Program-made: the position numbers and the translations under genes
Assembly (NCBI RefSeq): GCF_000153725.1
Contig: NZ_DS022278.1
Coordinates: 101,798-165,797, forward strand
Source of the DNA: Salipiger bermudensis HTCC2601
GTDB lineage: Bacteria; Pseudomonadota; Alphaproteobacteria; Rhodobacterales; Rhodobacteraceae
Direction of reading: 5' to 3'
DNA: 64,000 nucleotides
Shown: piece after piece, positions 7,331-15,662 of the stretch
Numbering within the stretch: the first letter of the stretch is position 1
Layout of the letters: each line of letters opens with the position of its first letter
Notes under the pieces: generated by a model
What the model was told of the DNA's origin: nothing
Seen by the model: only the letters and a program-made list of their open reading frames with translations
Database searches by the model: none

Positions 7331-7967
7331 GCTCATCTGCACTACCGTCTACCTGTTCCCCGAACTCTCGGACGCCGCCAAGGAGAAAGCCCGCAACTGG
7401 TATCGCGACCTCGGACCCCACGACGACTGGTGGGACGCGGTCTATGAGGATTTCGAGCGGGTCTGTGAGATCCTCGGCATCCGCCTGAAAACCACCTCCG
7501 TCCGCCTGATGAGTGGCGGGACACGGGCCAAGCCCTGCATCTGGTTCTCCGGCTTCTGGAGCCAGGGTGATGGAGCTTCGTTCGAAGGCTACTGGTCCCA
7601 CGTCAAGGGCGCCGCCGCGCGCATTCGGGACTATGCCCCGACGGATGTGACGTTGCACGGCATCGCCGACCGGCTGCAGGCCATCCAGCGGCGGAACTTC
7701 TACCAGCTCGCCGCCGCGGCCAGCCACCGTGGCCGCTACTATCACGAATACTGCATGGCCGTGGACGTCACGCGCGACAGCCCGACCTGGCAGCCGCCGA
7801 CCGAGGACGCGGAAAAAGTCGTGACCGAGACGCTGCGTGATCTGGCCCGCTGGCTCTACCGTCAGCTTGAAGCCGAATACGACCACCTCGCCTCGGACCA
7901 GGCCATCGAGGAGGGAATCATCGTCAACGCGTATACGTTCACGGAAGGAGGGCGGCGGTTCGGGTAA
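7323..7967 (+). CDS. Conserved hypothetical plasmid protein (often labelled antitoxin-like)
   Basis: 214 residues from ATG 7323 (GGGGAGGACGTCG just upstream), overlapping the previous gene. It begins MPELICTTVYLFPELSDAAKEKARNWYRDLG, continues WWDAVYEDFERVCEILGIRLKTTSV, and has many aromatic residues (IWFSGFWSQGDGASFEGYWSH). Similar plasmid proteins have been labelled antitoxin of a stability system in databases, to my memory, but nothing in the sequence supports that and no toxin partner is adjacent in the same operon. The next operon (Xre-RES) has its own promoter. Treat as unknown. Confidence 0.65.
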   Translation: MPELICTTVYLFPELSDAAKEKARNWYRDLGPHDDWWDAVYEDFERVCEILGIRLKTTSVRLMSGGTRAKPCIWFSGFWSQGDGASFEGYWSHVKGAAARIRDYAPTDVTLHGIADRLQAIQRRNFYQLAAAASHRGRYYHEYCMAVDVTRDSPTWQPPTEDAEKVVTETLRDLARWLYRQLEAEYDHLASDQAIEEGIIVNAYTFTEGGRRFG

Positions 7968-7997
7968 CAGTGATCAAAGCGCAAGGTTCATTTGATC

Positions 7998-8025
7998 TTT
8001 ACAGTAAGTCCATATGGACTATATT
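7998..8025 (+). promoter_or_regulatory. Promoter with palindromic operator of the Xre-RES operon
   Basis: TTTACA (7998-8003), 16-bp spacer and TATATT (8020-8025) form a good sigma-70-type promoter. The 14-bp perfect palindrome AGTCCATATGGACT (8007-8020) fills the spacer and touches the -10 box, the expected place for an autorepressor. The antitoxin starts 20 bp downstream. Confidence 0.65.
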
Positions 8026-8044
8026 GAAGCCAATGGAGGACGCC

Positions 8045-8434
8045 ATGTACGTTGCAGAGAAAATCCGGGAACCCGCACAGATCAACGCCGTCGCGTTGAA
8101 AGCTTATGCACGCGTGGCCGATGCTTGGGGTCTCAGTCTCAAGGAAGCGGCTGGCCTTGCCGACATGTCAGAGAGCACGTGGAAGCGCGCCAAGAAGCCG
8201 GATTTCGCCGGAGAGCTCACCAAGGACCAACTGCTGCGGCTCAGCGCTGTAATTGGCATCTTCAAGTCGCTCGAACTCTACTTCTCGGAGCCTTTGGCAA
8301 GAAGCTGGTTCACCCGGCCGAACACCGGTCCGCTCTTTGGTGGCGGCCGACCAGTCGACACCGCCATCGACGGGGGCTTGCCGCAGATCCTCGCGGTTCG
8401 GACCTATCTTGATGCGTTGCGTGGTGGGGCATGA
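8045..8434 (+). CDS. Xre/MbcA/ParS-type antitoxin of the RES toxin
   Basis: 129 residues from ATG 8045, chosen because GGAGGA at 8035-8040 is correctly spaced; the in-frame ATG at 8033 is too near the -10 box. The helical N-terminal part (ALKAYARVADAWGLSLKEAAGLADMSESTWKRAK) is an Xre-type helix-turn-helix. The C-terminal part (QLLRLSAVIGIFKSLELYFSEPLARSWFTRPN, LFGGGRPVDTAIDGGLPQILAVRTYLDALRGG) is the toxin-binding domain with the family RPNxxPLFGG turn. It should neutralise the RES toxin and repress its own promoter through the palindrome at 8007-8020. It ends in an ATGA overlap with the toxin gene. Confidence 0.88.
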   Translation: MYVAEKIREPAQINAVALKAYARVADAWGLSLKEAAGLADMSESTWKRAKKPDFAGELTKDQLLRLSAVIGIFKSLELYFSEPLARSWFTRPNTGPLFGGGRPVDTAIDGGLPQILAVRTYLDALRGGA

Positions 8435-9132
8435 AGCAGACCGAGATTTCCGATCGCGGTCTCGTTCGTCTCCTGCCCGCCACCTACCACAAGCCACCAT
8501 CGCTGCGCGGTCTCGTCGATACCGATGACGAGATGGAGATCTTGGCAGAGATCGAGGGCCTGACCAGTGGACGTCTACAGGCCGAACGCGGGCGCAACCC
8601 GCATCTGGACCCGCGCGAACTCGCTTGGCAACGCCGCAGCCGCGATCTGCGCATCTATGGGGACAGTCACGTCAACGCAGCCTTCACTTACGCCCGCGCC
8701 GGCGGAAACCGCTTCAACGCCGAGGAGCGCGGCGCGTGGTACTGCGCATGGGATGTGATGGTTTCTGTCAGCGAAGTGGCTTGGCACCGCACACGCGAAC
8801 TCGGCTTTACCGGCAGCTTCCACGATAGCGCCCGCTATGTGGAATTGCTGGCCGACTTCATCGGCGTCTTCGACGACATGACCGATGAGGCAGGTCATCC
8901 GGCGCTGCATCCGGATCCGGCTGTCGGGTATCCCGAGGGCCAAAGCCTGGCACAGCATCTGCGTCGGGGCGGATCCAAGGGCCTGATTTACCCTTCGGTC
9001 CGGGCTCGTGCACCGGGCGGGAATTGCCTGGTCTGCTTTGAGCCCCACGCAATTCAGAACGTTCGTCCGGGCGCGTCTTGGGATCTTGTGTGGGATGGGA
9101 CACCGCACTACTCGATTGCGGCCGTCGGCTGA
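8431..9132 (+). CDS. RES-family toxin (NAD+ phosphorylase type)
   Basis: 233 residues, start overlapping the antitoxin stop (ATGA at 8431). RES domain residues are visible: Arg94 in AGGNRFNAEERGAWY, Glu115 in SVSEVAWHRTRELG and Ser189 in LIYPSVRA, followed by LVCFEP. Characterised RES toxins degrade NAD+ (phosphorolysis in MbcT, NAD+ depletion in others), so free toxin should arrest growth. The order of antitoxin then toxin in one operon is canonical for Xre-RES modules. It stabilises the plasmid by post-segregational killing or acts in defence; the window cannot tell which. Confidence 0.88.
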   Translation: MKQTEISDRGLVRLLPATYHKPPSLRGLVDTDDEMEILAEIEGLTSGRLQAERGRNPHLDPRELAWQRRSRDLRIYGDSHVNAAFTYARAGGNRFNAEERGAWYCAWDVMVSVSEVAWHRTRELGFTGSFHDSARYVELLADFIGVFDDMTDEAGHPALHPDPAVGYPEGQSLAQHLRRGGSKGLIYPSVRARAPGGNCLVCFEPHAIQNVRPGASWDLVWDGTPHYSIAAVG

Positions 9133-9168
9133 TCCGCAAAACCGTACTTGGCCAGGAGGCCTATAAAG

Positions 9169-9345
9169 ATGGCAACGCCTGATATCGAAAGCCCAGACCG
9201 CACCGATCTCAAGCAGATCGACCATGAGCGCTTCTTTGAAGCGATAGACTCGCCGCCTTTGCCGACCGAAGCCCTGCGCTCTGCCTTTCATCGGGCGAAA
9301 ACGCGGTCATTTCAGCGAAACGCAGGGCTTGGAAGCGCCGACTGA
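9169..9345 (+). CDS. Short hypothetical protein, possible DUF1778-type antitoxin remnant
   Basis: 58 residues from ATG 9169 (CAGGAGG nine bases upstream). The stretch DLKQIDHERFFEAIDSPPLPTEALRSAFHRAKTRS resembles the C-terminal toxin-wrapping tail of DUF1778/TacA-type antitoxins, in which a helix is followed by Asp-x-Pro-Pro and a second helix. The ribbon-helix-helix DNA-binding half that should precede it is absent and no acetyltransferase toxin follows. It may be a relic or a mini-antitoxin. Family call is tentative. Confidence 0.4.
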   Translation: MATPDIESPDRTDLKQIDHERFFEAIDSPPLPTEALRSAFHRAKTRSFQRNAGLGSAD

Positions 9346-9427
9346 GTTCACCCGTCTTCGGCGCCTTCCATCGACGCGATGAGGATGGCCAACGCAAAGC
9401 GCCCCTCGCGACGGTGCTGGGCGTGGC

Positions 9428-10345
9428 TCAGCCCAGGAGCTTCAACAAGGCGTCGCGATGCGTGGCATGTTTTTCGGGGTTGTCGCGCTTCAGTTTGTTC
9501 AGGTTGAGGACTTTCCACTTCACGGCCGGTAGCTCAGCGGCTTGCGAGCGGTTGATCGCCGCAAAGTCAGGCTCGCCGTCCTGAAGCGTCAGGAGGAACT
9601 GCCTCGCCTTGTCATCGAGCCTCGATTGCAGATCGGCGACCAACTTGAGGCGCGTCGCCAAAAGCGTAGCGAGCGGGACGGGTGTTCTGGTCATGCCTTC
9701 GAATTCCCGCGCGTAGGGTTGCTCGAGATCGATCAGGTTCGGATCGAGCAGCTCATGCGCCGGTCGCGGCGAACTGGCGACATAGATCAGGAAGGTGTGG
9801 AACAGGTCCTGCGTCAGGCTCTCGTTTTCGTAGAGGAGTGTGACGTCGTAGAGATCCCGGGGATGCTGCCTGTCCAGGGCGGCGTGCAGCTTTCCCGCGA
9901 ACAGGTCCTCGAACGAGACGATCTGCATTTCGGCATAGCCATAGGCATCCTCCACGGCGGCAGATACGGTCCGGACTTCCGGGTCGTGGACTACGCCCCG
10001 GGTCACGGGCGAGGTTTCGATCTTGATCTCGGCATTCCCGAGGCGCGCCAGGAGCCGGGTGGCTCCGCCGCCGCCCCCTTGGATGCGCTGCGATTTCGCG
10101 CCTCGGATTCCGGTCTCGATGGAAGCCGCGATGCGATCCATCGCGGCGTTGATCTCGTCCAGGCTCTCGGCGCGTTCCTTGATTGGCAGGTAGGTCAGGT
10201 CGATGTCGACCGACAGCCGAGGCAGGTCGCGGTGGAAGAGGTTGATGGCCGTCCCGCCCTTGAGCGCGAAGACGCTTTCGCCCGCGACATTGGGCAGGAC
10301 GCGCACCAGGAGCGCAACCTGGGCTTCATAGGTCTCACGCGCCAT
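9428..10345 (-). CDS. AbiEii-type nucleotidyltransferase toxin (copy 1)
   Basis: 305 residues beginning MARETYEAQVALLVRVLPNV. The nucleotidyltransferase signature is clear: GGT at residues 30-32 and DID at 47-49 in LKGGTAINLFHRDLPRLSVDIDLTYLP, a DNA-polymerase-beta-like active site. GKLHAALDRQHPRDLYDV is the downstream family motif. AbiEii toxins are GTP-using nucleotidyltransferases; some members modify tRNA 3' ends, causing stasis or phage abortion. The start overlaps the stop of the AbiEi antitoxin by 11 bases, as in copy 2 (41536-42453), to which it is clearly paralogous. The last 80 residues are variable and Lys-rich. Confidence 0.9.
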   Translation of the reverse strand: MARETYEAQVALLVRVLPNVAGESVFALKGGTAINLFHRDLPRLSVDIDLTYLPIKERAESLDEINAAMDRIAASIETGIRGAKSQRIQGGGGGATRLLARLGNAEIKIETSPVTRGVVHDPEVRTVSAAVEDAYGYAEMQIVSFEDLFAGKLHAALDRQHPRDLYDVTLLYENESLTQDLFHTFLIYVASSPRPAHELLDPNLIDLEQPYAREFEGMTRTPVPLATLLATRLKLVADLQSRLDDKARQFLLTLQDGEPDFAAINRSQAAELPAVKWKVLNLNKLKRDNPEKHATHRDALLKLLG

Positions 10346-11147
10346 TTTCGGCCTCCGGTTTCACGAATTCTTCTGGCACCATGATCCGATAGCGCGGGTG
10401 GATCTTGCCGCCCTGGATCAAGGCTCGGTCGCCGCTGCCGAGGTCGAATGCCTGCGGGTCGATCCGTTTGCGCCAGGAATGATCGTGGCGGTCCGCGAAG
10501 ACGAAGAACAGGCGCTTGACCTTGATTTTCTGGCACGCTTGCAGGAGGTCGGAAATCAGCCTTGGGCGCAGGGTTGTCAGGCTCTCGAAGACCATGTCGA
10601 GCGTGTGGAAACTCTCATGGTGGGGCAACTCGTCCATGGCTTCCAGGATTGCGCGCTCCGGCGTCGACATCGTCAGACCCCAGTCCCATGGCAGGCCAGA
10701 ATTCTTGCCCTCGATCACGCCCAGCTTCGGATCGGTGAACAAGGAACGGGGGCGGATACTGAAAGGGGCATCCGTCGGCAGTTTGATCAGCCAGTTCGGG
10801 ACCTTGTCCCCATAGACCCAGACTGGAGCGCTTTCCCCCAGGCGGAGGTAATGGGCATGTCCTTGTTCACCGAGTGCCGTTGTGCTCCCGACATGCAGAT
10901 CATGACCCATGATATGTTGCATCGAAAGGATGCAGGTCTTCCAGTCGATGCTGTTGGACGCCTGCATATTCGGGACTGGTCGGCGGAAGACACCGCGTGC
11001 GATGCGCTCCAGCCAGCCGCGTTTCACATAGTCACGGAAGCTCTCATAGGCGATGCCCTGCGAGACGAGCCATGCCGCGTCGACCAGATACCCGGCGGGT
11101 ACGGCATCGAGCACTTTCTTCAGATTCTGTGACCTTGCGGTGTCCAT
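10335..11147 (-). CDS. AbiEi-type antitoxin/transcriptional repressor (copy 1)
   Basis: 270 residues from ATG 11147: KKVLDAVPAGYLVDAAWLVSQGIAYESFRDYVKRGWLERIARGVFRRP is the winged helix that represses the operon. The C-terminal part (KRLFFVFADRHDHSWRKRID, DRALIQGGKIHPRYRIMVPEEF) is the AbiEi antitoxin domain. Type IV AbiE systems do not need protein-protein neutralisation; AbiEi counteracts the toxin's effect and binds inverted repeats upstream. Copy 2 shares long identical stretches (for example KIKVKRLFFVFADRHDH), so the two pairs are duplicates or independently acquired relatives. A weak inverted repeat TCAAAG (11169-11174)/CTTTGA (11191-11196) lies upstream. Confidence 0.9.
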   Translation of the reverse strand: MDTARSQNLKKVLDAVPAGYLVDAAWLVSQGIAYESFRDYVKRGWLERIARGVFRRPVPNMQASNSIDWKTCILSMQHIMGHDLHVGSTTALGEQGHAHYLRLGESAPVWVYGDKVPNWLIKLPTDAPFSIRPRSLFTDPKLGVIEGKNSGLPWDWGLTMSTPERAILEAMDELPHHESFHTLDMVFESLTTLRPRLISDLLQACQKIKVKRLFFVFADRHDHSWRKRIDPQAFDLGSGDRALIQGGKIHPRYRIMVPEEFVKPEAENGA

Positions 11148-11512
11148 GATACTTAAAGTGACAGATTTTCAAAGAGACATCTACAGGTTTCTTTGATGAG
11201 AATGCTTTTCCAGCGTTATGGACGCTCCTATCTCACCATTTCCAAAGAACTGAGGGACTAGCCCCAAGGGGAGGGAGATCTGAAGACGCTGGGTTGAGAG
11301 ACGGCTACGACTTGCGGTGGTTACCGAAGGTCGCAGCGGTGCACCTCCCGGCGTGCCGCCGGAACCAGACCTTGGTCCTTCGGACAGGAGCTTGACCGAG
11401 GCTGATGTCCCGAAGGTCCAGTCTGCCAACCTACAGCTTGGCAGCTGCGCTCGGTTTGCCAAACCGCGGTATGGCAGAATCTCCGGCAGGTCGGAGCCAG
11501 CCGGTGCCGTTC
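11148..11512. other. Intergenic stretch, no gene recognised
   Basis: Only short frames without family resemblance occur. The first 50 bp upstream of AbiEi probably hold its promoter, with the weak inverted repeat TCAAAG/CTTTGA at 11169-11196. The remainder is GC-rich and shows nothing I can name. Confidence 0.5.
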
Positions 11513-11809
11513 TCACCTGTTCCCGTCGATCCACTTCGACATGAGCCCCCTGTCGCGAAAACATTCGTCCGGAACGGCGCGTCGTTTAATCCGGGCGAGT
11601 TTCTCAGCGAAGGCCACCTGCCTGGAGGTGGGCAGCCCGTCCATGTCCGATACCGGCTTCAGCCGGGCCTGAGCCTCGATCCACGTGCTCAAAGATCGCC
11701 GGTCTTGCTGAACCTCCCAGGGCAGGAGCGTCCGGTTGCGCAGGGCGAGCGACCGCGCATAGGCAATCTGCTTGGGTGTTACGGGCAGGGCGCGGGTGGT
11801 GCTTTCCAT
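11513..11809 (-). CDS. Small protein with two tandem topoisomerase-tail-like repeats
   Basis: 98 residues built of two similar halves: TPKQIAYARSLALRNRTLLPW with a Trp-Ile-Glu-Ala end (about 11-50), then TSRQVAFAEKLARIKRRAVPD ending Lys-Trp-Ile-Asp (about 61-96). Each half has the pattern [ST]-x-[KR]-Q-[IV]-x-[YF]-A-x-x-[IL]-A, then Leu/Val-Pro, then Asp-Arg, then a final Trp-Ile. The same pattern occurs singly at the C-terminus of some plasmid-encoded type IA topoisomerases. Function of the small duplicated form is unknown; a DNA-binding or adaptor role is inferred. It is divergent from the large helicase gene. Confidence 0.6.
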   Translation of the reverse strand: MESTTRALPVTPKQIAYARSLALRNRTLLPWEVQQDRRSLSTWIEAQARLKPVSDMDGLPTSRQVAFAEKLARIKRRAVPDECFRDRGLMSKWIDGNR

Positions 11810-11918
11810 GGTGGAACCCCCTTTCTGGCTTGGCTCAGAATATAGAACATAACAAGAACAAAATCAAGCCGAGCTTCCGGGACGCGTCGGATTCGAGAGG
11901 GAGAGAGGGGCCGGGAAA

Positions 11919-11962
11919 GATCAGGTCCGAGGCTGCCCGAGAGAGGGTGTACGGGCCTGATC
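11919..11962 (+). promoter_or_regulatory. Leader hairpin of the giant helicase gene
   Basis: GATCAGGTCC (11919-11928) can pair with GGGCCTGATC (11953-11962) with one G-U pair, enclosing a GAGAG-containing loop. It ends 25 nt before the ATG at 11988, whose ribosome-binding site is CCGGAG. The layout repeats that of leaders before 5757, 5143 and 3253. Confidence 0.4.
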
Positions 11963-11987
11963 CTGTCCTTCATTCCGGAGTTTCCCG

Positions 11988-14264
11988 ATGACCCATCTTG
12001 CCCCTGTTGCGCAGGCGTCCTTGCCTGCGCCCATTGTCCCGTTGGCAGCAAATCCTGCCCCTGCGATCGTTGCTGTTGCCGAAGCGCTGCAGCCCGATCT
12101 GGCGCAAGGGCTTCAGATCGACGCGCTGCGCCTGCGCCGCGAGATGGAACATGCCTTTGGCGGTTCCGATGCGACCGGTGCTTGGGACTGGAAGCTCGCC
12201 TATGAGGCGGGCGAGGTGGCGCTGATCCTCTTTCTGCGAAAGTTCGGTCGGGCGCTGCTTGCGCGTGCCGGCTCGCCTGCGGCGCTCTTGCCGATCCTCG
12301 CCAAGGTGGCAGGCCTCTTGCCCACGCACACCCGGCGGTCGGAAGAGATGGAGCGCTTTCAGCAATTCTCGACGCCGCTGCCCATGGGGCTCGCGGCTGT
12401 GGCGGCAGCACAGATCACGCCCCGTGATCTTGTCCTAGAGCCGTCTGCCGGGACCGGGCTTCTGGCGATCCTCGCCGAGATCGCCGGCGGCACTCTGGCT
12501 CTGAACGAGTTGGCCGACACCCGCGCCGACCTTCTGCGCCTCCTCTTTCCGGGGCGCCCCGTTACCACCTTTGATGCCGCGCAGATCGACGATCATCTCG
12601 ATGTCTCCTCAAGTCCGAGCGTCATCATGATGAACCCGCCCTTCTCGGCCCAAGCCAATGTCGATGGTCGGTCGACCGAGGCGACGGCCCGGCATCTGCG
12701 CTCGGCCCTCGCGCGTCTGGCCCCCGGCGGACGGCTCGTCGCCATCACCGGAGCCGGTTTCGCGCCGGTTGCGCCTGCCTGGGCCGAGACCTTCGGCCGT
12801 CTGACCGAGACCGCCCATCTCGTCTTCACCGGAGCTGTGTCGGGGGCAGCCTTCGCAAAGCATGGCACCAGCTTCGAGACCCGGATCTCGGTCTTCGACA
12901 AGTGCCGTTGCGGCGAGCGGGGTGGCATTACCGCTGATCTGGCACGCTCCATCTCGCCGGATGTGGCGCAACTCCTCGCCCGGATCGTGGCCGAGGTCCC
13001 TCCGCGCCTCACGTTGGATGCGGGTGATGTCGCTCAATCGCAGCCAGCTTCCCCTTTCCGGGGACTTCCTCACCGTGCGTCCGGCCCTGCCGCTCGACCC
13101 TTGCGTTCGACGGCAGCGACCAAGATGGATGTGCATGTCACCACGCCGGATGCCGAAGACCTCGGCTACATCCCGCGCGAGACAGCGGACGGCCACGGCG
13201 CCGCGCGCCTTTCCGACGCGATCTACGAGACCTTCCGCCTGCAGGCGATCGACATCCCCGGCGCGGCCCCGCACCCAACCAAGCTCGTGCAGTCGGCCGC
13301 CATGGCCTCAGTCGCGCCCCCTAAACCCACGTACCGCCCCAAGCTGCCCCCGGCCGTCCTGCGCGACGGCCTGCTGTCCGACGCGCAGCTCGAGACCGTT
13401 ATCTACGCGGGGGAGGCGCATGGCGCGCGTCTCGCGGGGTCTTGGACCGTCGATGAGACCGGAGACGTGGTATCCGCAGCACCGGAGGACGCCGCTGACG
13501 CTATCGGCTTCCGCCGGGGTTTCTTCCTTGGCGATGGCACCGGAGCGGGCAAGGGCCGCCAGTCGGCCGGGATCCTGCTCGACAACTGGTGCCAAGGCCG
13601 CCGCAAGGCGCTCTGGATATCGAAAAGCGACAAGCTCCTCGAGGACGCACAGCGCGACTGGTCCGCGCTCGGGCAGGAGCGTCTGCTGGTGACGCCGCTC
13701 TCGCGTTTCGCACAAGGCCGCGACATCCCTCTGACCGAGGGCATCCTCTTCACCACCTATGCCACGCTGCGCTCTGAAGAGCGCGGGGCCAAGAAATCCC
13801 GCGTCGACCAGATCGTCGACTGGCTCGGGGCGGATTTCGACGGGGTGATCCTCTTCGATGAAAGCCATGCCATGGCGAATGCCGCCGGGTCCAAGGGCGA
13901 GCGGGGCGATACCATGGCCTCGCAGCAGGGCAGGGCGGGTCTGCGCCTGCAGCACAAGCTGCCGAATGCCCGCGTGGTCTATGTCTCGGCCACGGGCGCG
14001 ACGACGGTCCACAACCTCGCCTATGCACAGCGGCTAGGTTTGTGGGGCGGGGAGGATTTTCCCTTTCAGACCCGGTCAGAATTCGTGGAAGCCATCGAGG
14101 CCGGCGGTGTCGCGGCGATGGAGGTTCTGGCCCGCGACCTCCGGGCGCTCGGCCTCTACACGGCGCGGTCGCTGTCCTATGACGGTGTCGAATACGAGAT
14201 GCTGGAACACGCGCTTAGCCCCGAGCAGCGCGGTATCTACGATGCCTATGCCGGGGCCTTCCAG
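11988..14264 (+). pseudogene. Methylase-like/strawberry-notch helicase, 5' part (split by RIT element)
   Basis: The first 759 codons of a very large plasmid protein. A methyltransferase-like region carries LEPSAGTGLLAILAE (about 150, SAM-binding motif I) and MMNPPFSAQ (about 215, NPPF catalytic motif). A helicase ATP site GDGTGAGKGR (about 514) and the Walker B-like ILFDESHAM (about 623) follow, as in strawberry-notch-type ATPases of plasmids and phages. The frame runs on into transposon DNA after Gln759 and stops at 14423. The matching second half resumes in the correct frame at 18119; excision of 14265-18118 restores an uninterrupted 1464-codon reading frame. Intact homologues are backbone genes of large alphaproteobacterial plasmids; this copy should yield only a truncated protein lacking helicase domain 2. 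Confidence 0.9.
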
Positions 14265-14321
14265 ACATTATGCGCAGCTGCGCATAATGTCCGTAATCGC
14301 GAGGACGCGATAATGCGAAGG
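14264..14321. repeat. RIT left end: 28-bp palindrome plus 28-bp terminal inverted repeat
   Basis: 14264-14291 is a perfect palindrome whose half is GACATTATGCGCAG. Next comes the left terminal repeat 14294-14321, beginning TAATCGCGAGGACGCG and ending GCGAAGG; its exact reverse complement is at 18088-18115. Inside the terminal repeat, ATCGCG and CGCGAT flank 4 bp (AGGA), the layout expected for two recombinase-binding arms around a crossover site. Confidence 0.85.
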
Positions 14322-14433
14322 TGTCCAGGATTCATTTGTGTTTTCCTTGGCTTCTGGATATCGGCGCGGCCTTTGCTGCGCATTATTTTGATTGCAAACC
14401 TCGGCGGCTTTCCAACCGTCTGAGGAGACACTC

Positions 14434-15662
14434 ATGTTGAAGTTGCACGACGAGCTGATCGCCGAGCTCGCGAAATCGCTCACGGAGCAGAACTACAATC
14501 CGGTGGTCGTGACGAACCATCGGCTCTACGCCCGTCGGTTCCTGGACTACCTGGCCGAGCGCGACATGCCGGTGGCGATGGTGACGCCAGCGCAGGTCGA
14601 TCAGTATTTTCTCCACGCAGTCCATTGCTTTCATGATCGCTACGGTCGGCCGCCCAGCTCGCGCTGGCACAGGCTACCAAATACGGCGATCGGCAGGTTG
14701 CTCCGGCTGGCCCAAGGCACATGGCCGCCAGAGGCTGAAATCGAACCCGTTAAGATGCTCCGGCACGCCATTTGCCATGATTACGAAACTTGGATGCGCG
14801 ACGAGCGCGGGCTGGCAGATGAAACTATCGACGCGCGGCTCCGGGAGGCGCGGCGCTTTCTGGACTGGTATTTCGGCCGCAGTGGTGCCGACGGTCTCCG
14901 AAGCTTGGCCGTACGGGACATCGATCGCTACATGGACATGCGCGCGGTCGGACTGCGACGGATATCGCTCGCGGCATCTGCTGCGTGGCTTCGGTCCCTG
15001 CTGCGCTATCTCCACCTGTCGGGGCGGGTTCCGACCGATTTGAGCCCGCAGTCATCGGCCCGATGCTCTATGCCTATGAGGATGTTCCTTCGATCCTGGA
15101 CCGCAGCCAGATCGACATGGTTCTGAAGGCCACCGCCAGGGACAGATCGCCGAGGGGGCTGCGCGACCATGCTATTTTGCTGATGCTCGCCATCTACGGA
15201 CTGCGAGAAGGCGAGATCTGCAGTCTCCGGCTCGAAGACATCGACTGGCACGCGGACTCGCTGCGCATCCGTCACACCAAGACCAATGCCTGTTCCTACA
15301 TGCCGCTGCTGACGCCGGTCGGCGATGCGGTGCTCGACTATCTGCGCCTCGGGCGCCCGCAGGTCGAAAGCCGGGAGGTCTTCATCCGCTCCCTCGCACC
15401 CTATACCAGGATGAAGAACCTCTATGGCATGGTCGACGGGCGCCTGGCGGCCGCAGGCGTTGTGCCGGTGGGAAAGCGTGGCCCACATGTCTTCCGCCAC
15501 GCGCGTGCGGTTGAACTGCTGCGGGCGTCGGTTCCGCAAAAAATCATCGGCGACGTGCTGGGGCACCGATCAACCGAGTCCACCAACGCCTATCTCAAAC
15601 TTGCCACCGAAGATTTGCGGGCTGTAGCGCTCGACGTGCCCGGATCGGAGGTGCTGTCATGA
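14434..15662 (+). pseudogene. RIT tyrosine recombinase A, frameshifted
   Basis: Starts at ATG 14434 (TGAGGAGACACTC upstream). The first frame (to about 15045) gives an N-terminal core-binding domain: KLHDELIAELAKSLTEQN, RLYARRFLDYLAERD, TWMRDERGLADETIDARL. The catalytic domain continues in the -1-shifted frame: YGLREGEICSLRLEDI (first Arg), HVFRHARAVELL (His-x-x-Arg) and LGHRSTESTNAYLKL (His and nucleophile Tyr). The switch happens at GAGCCCGCAG near 15045, consistent with loss of one base. A real mutation, programmed -1 frameshifting or a sequencing error are all possible. If real, one member of the trio is dead and the element may be immobile. The stop overlaps the next gene (ATGA). Confidence 0.75.
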
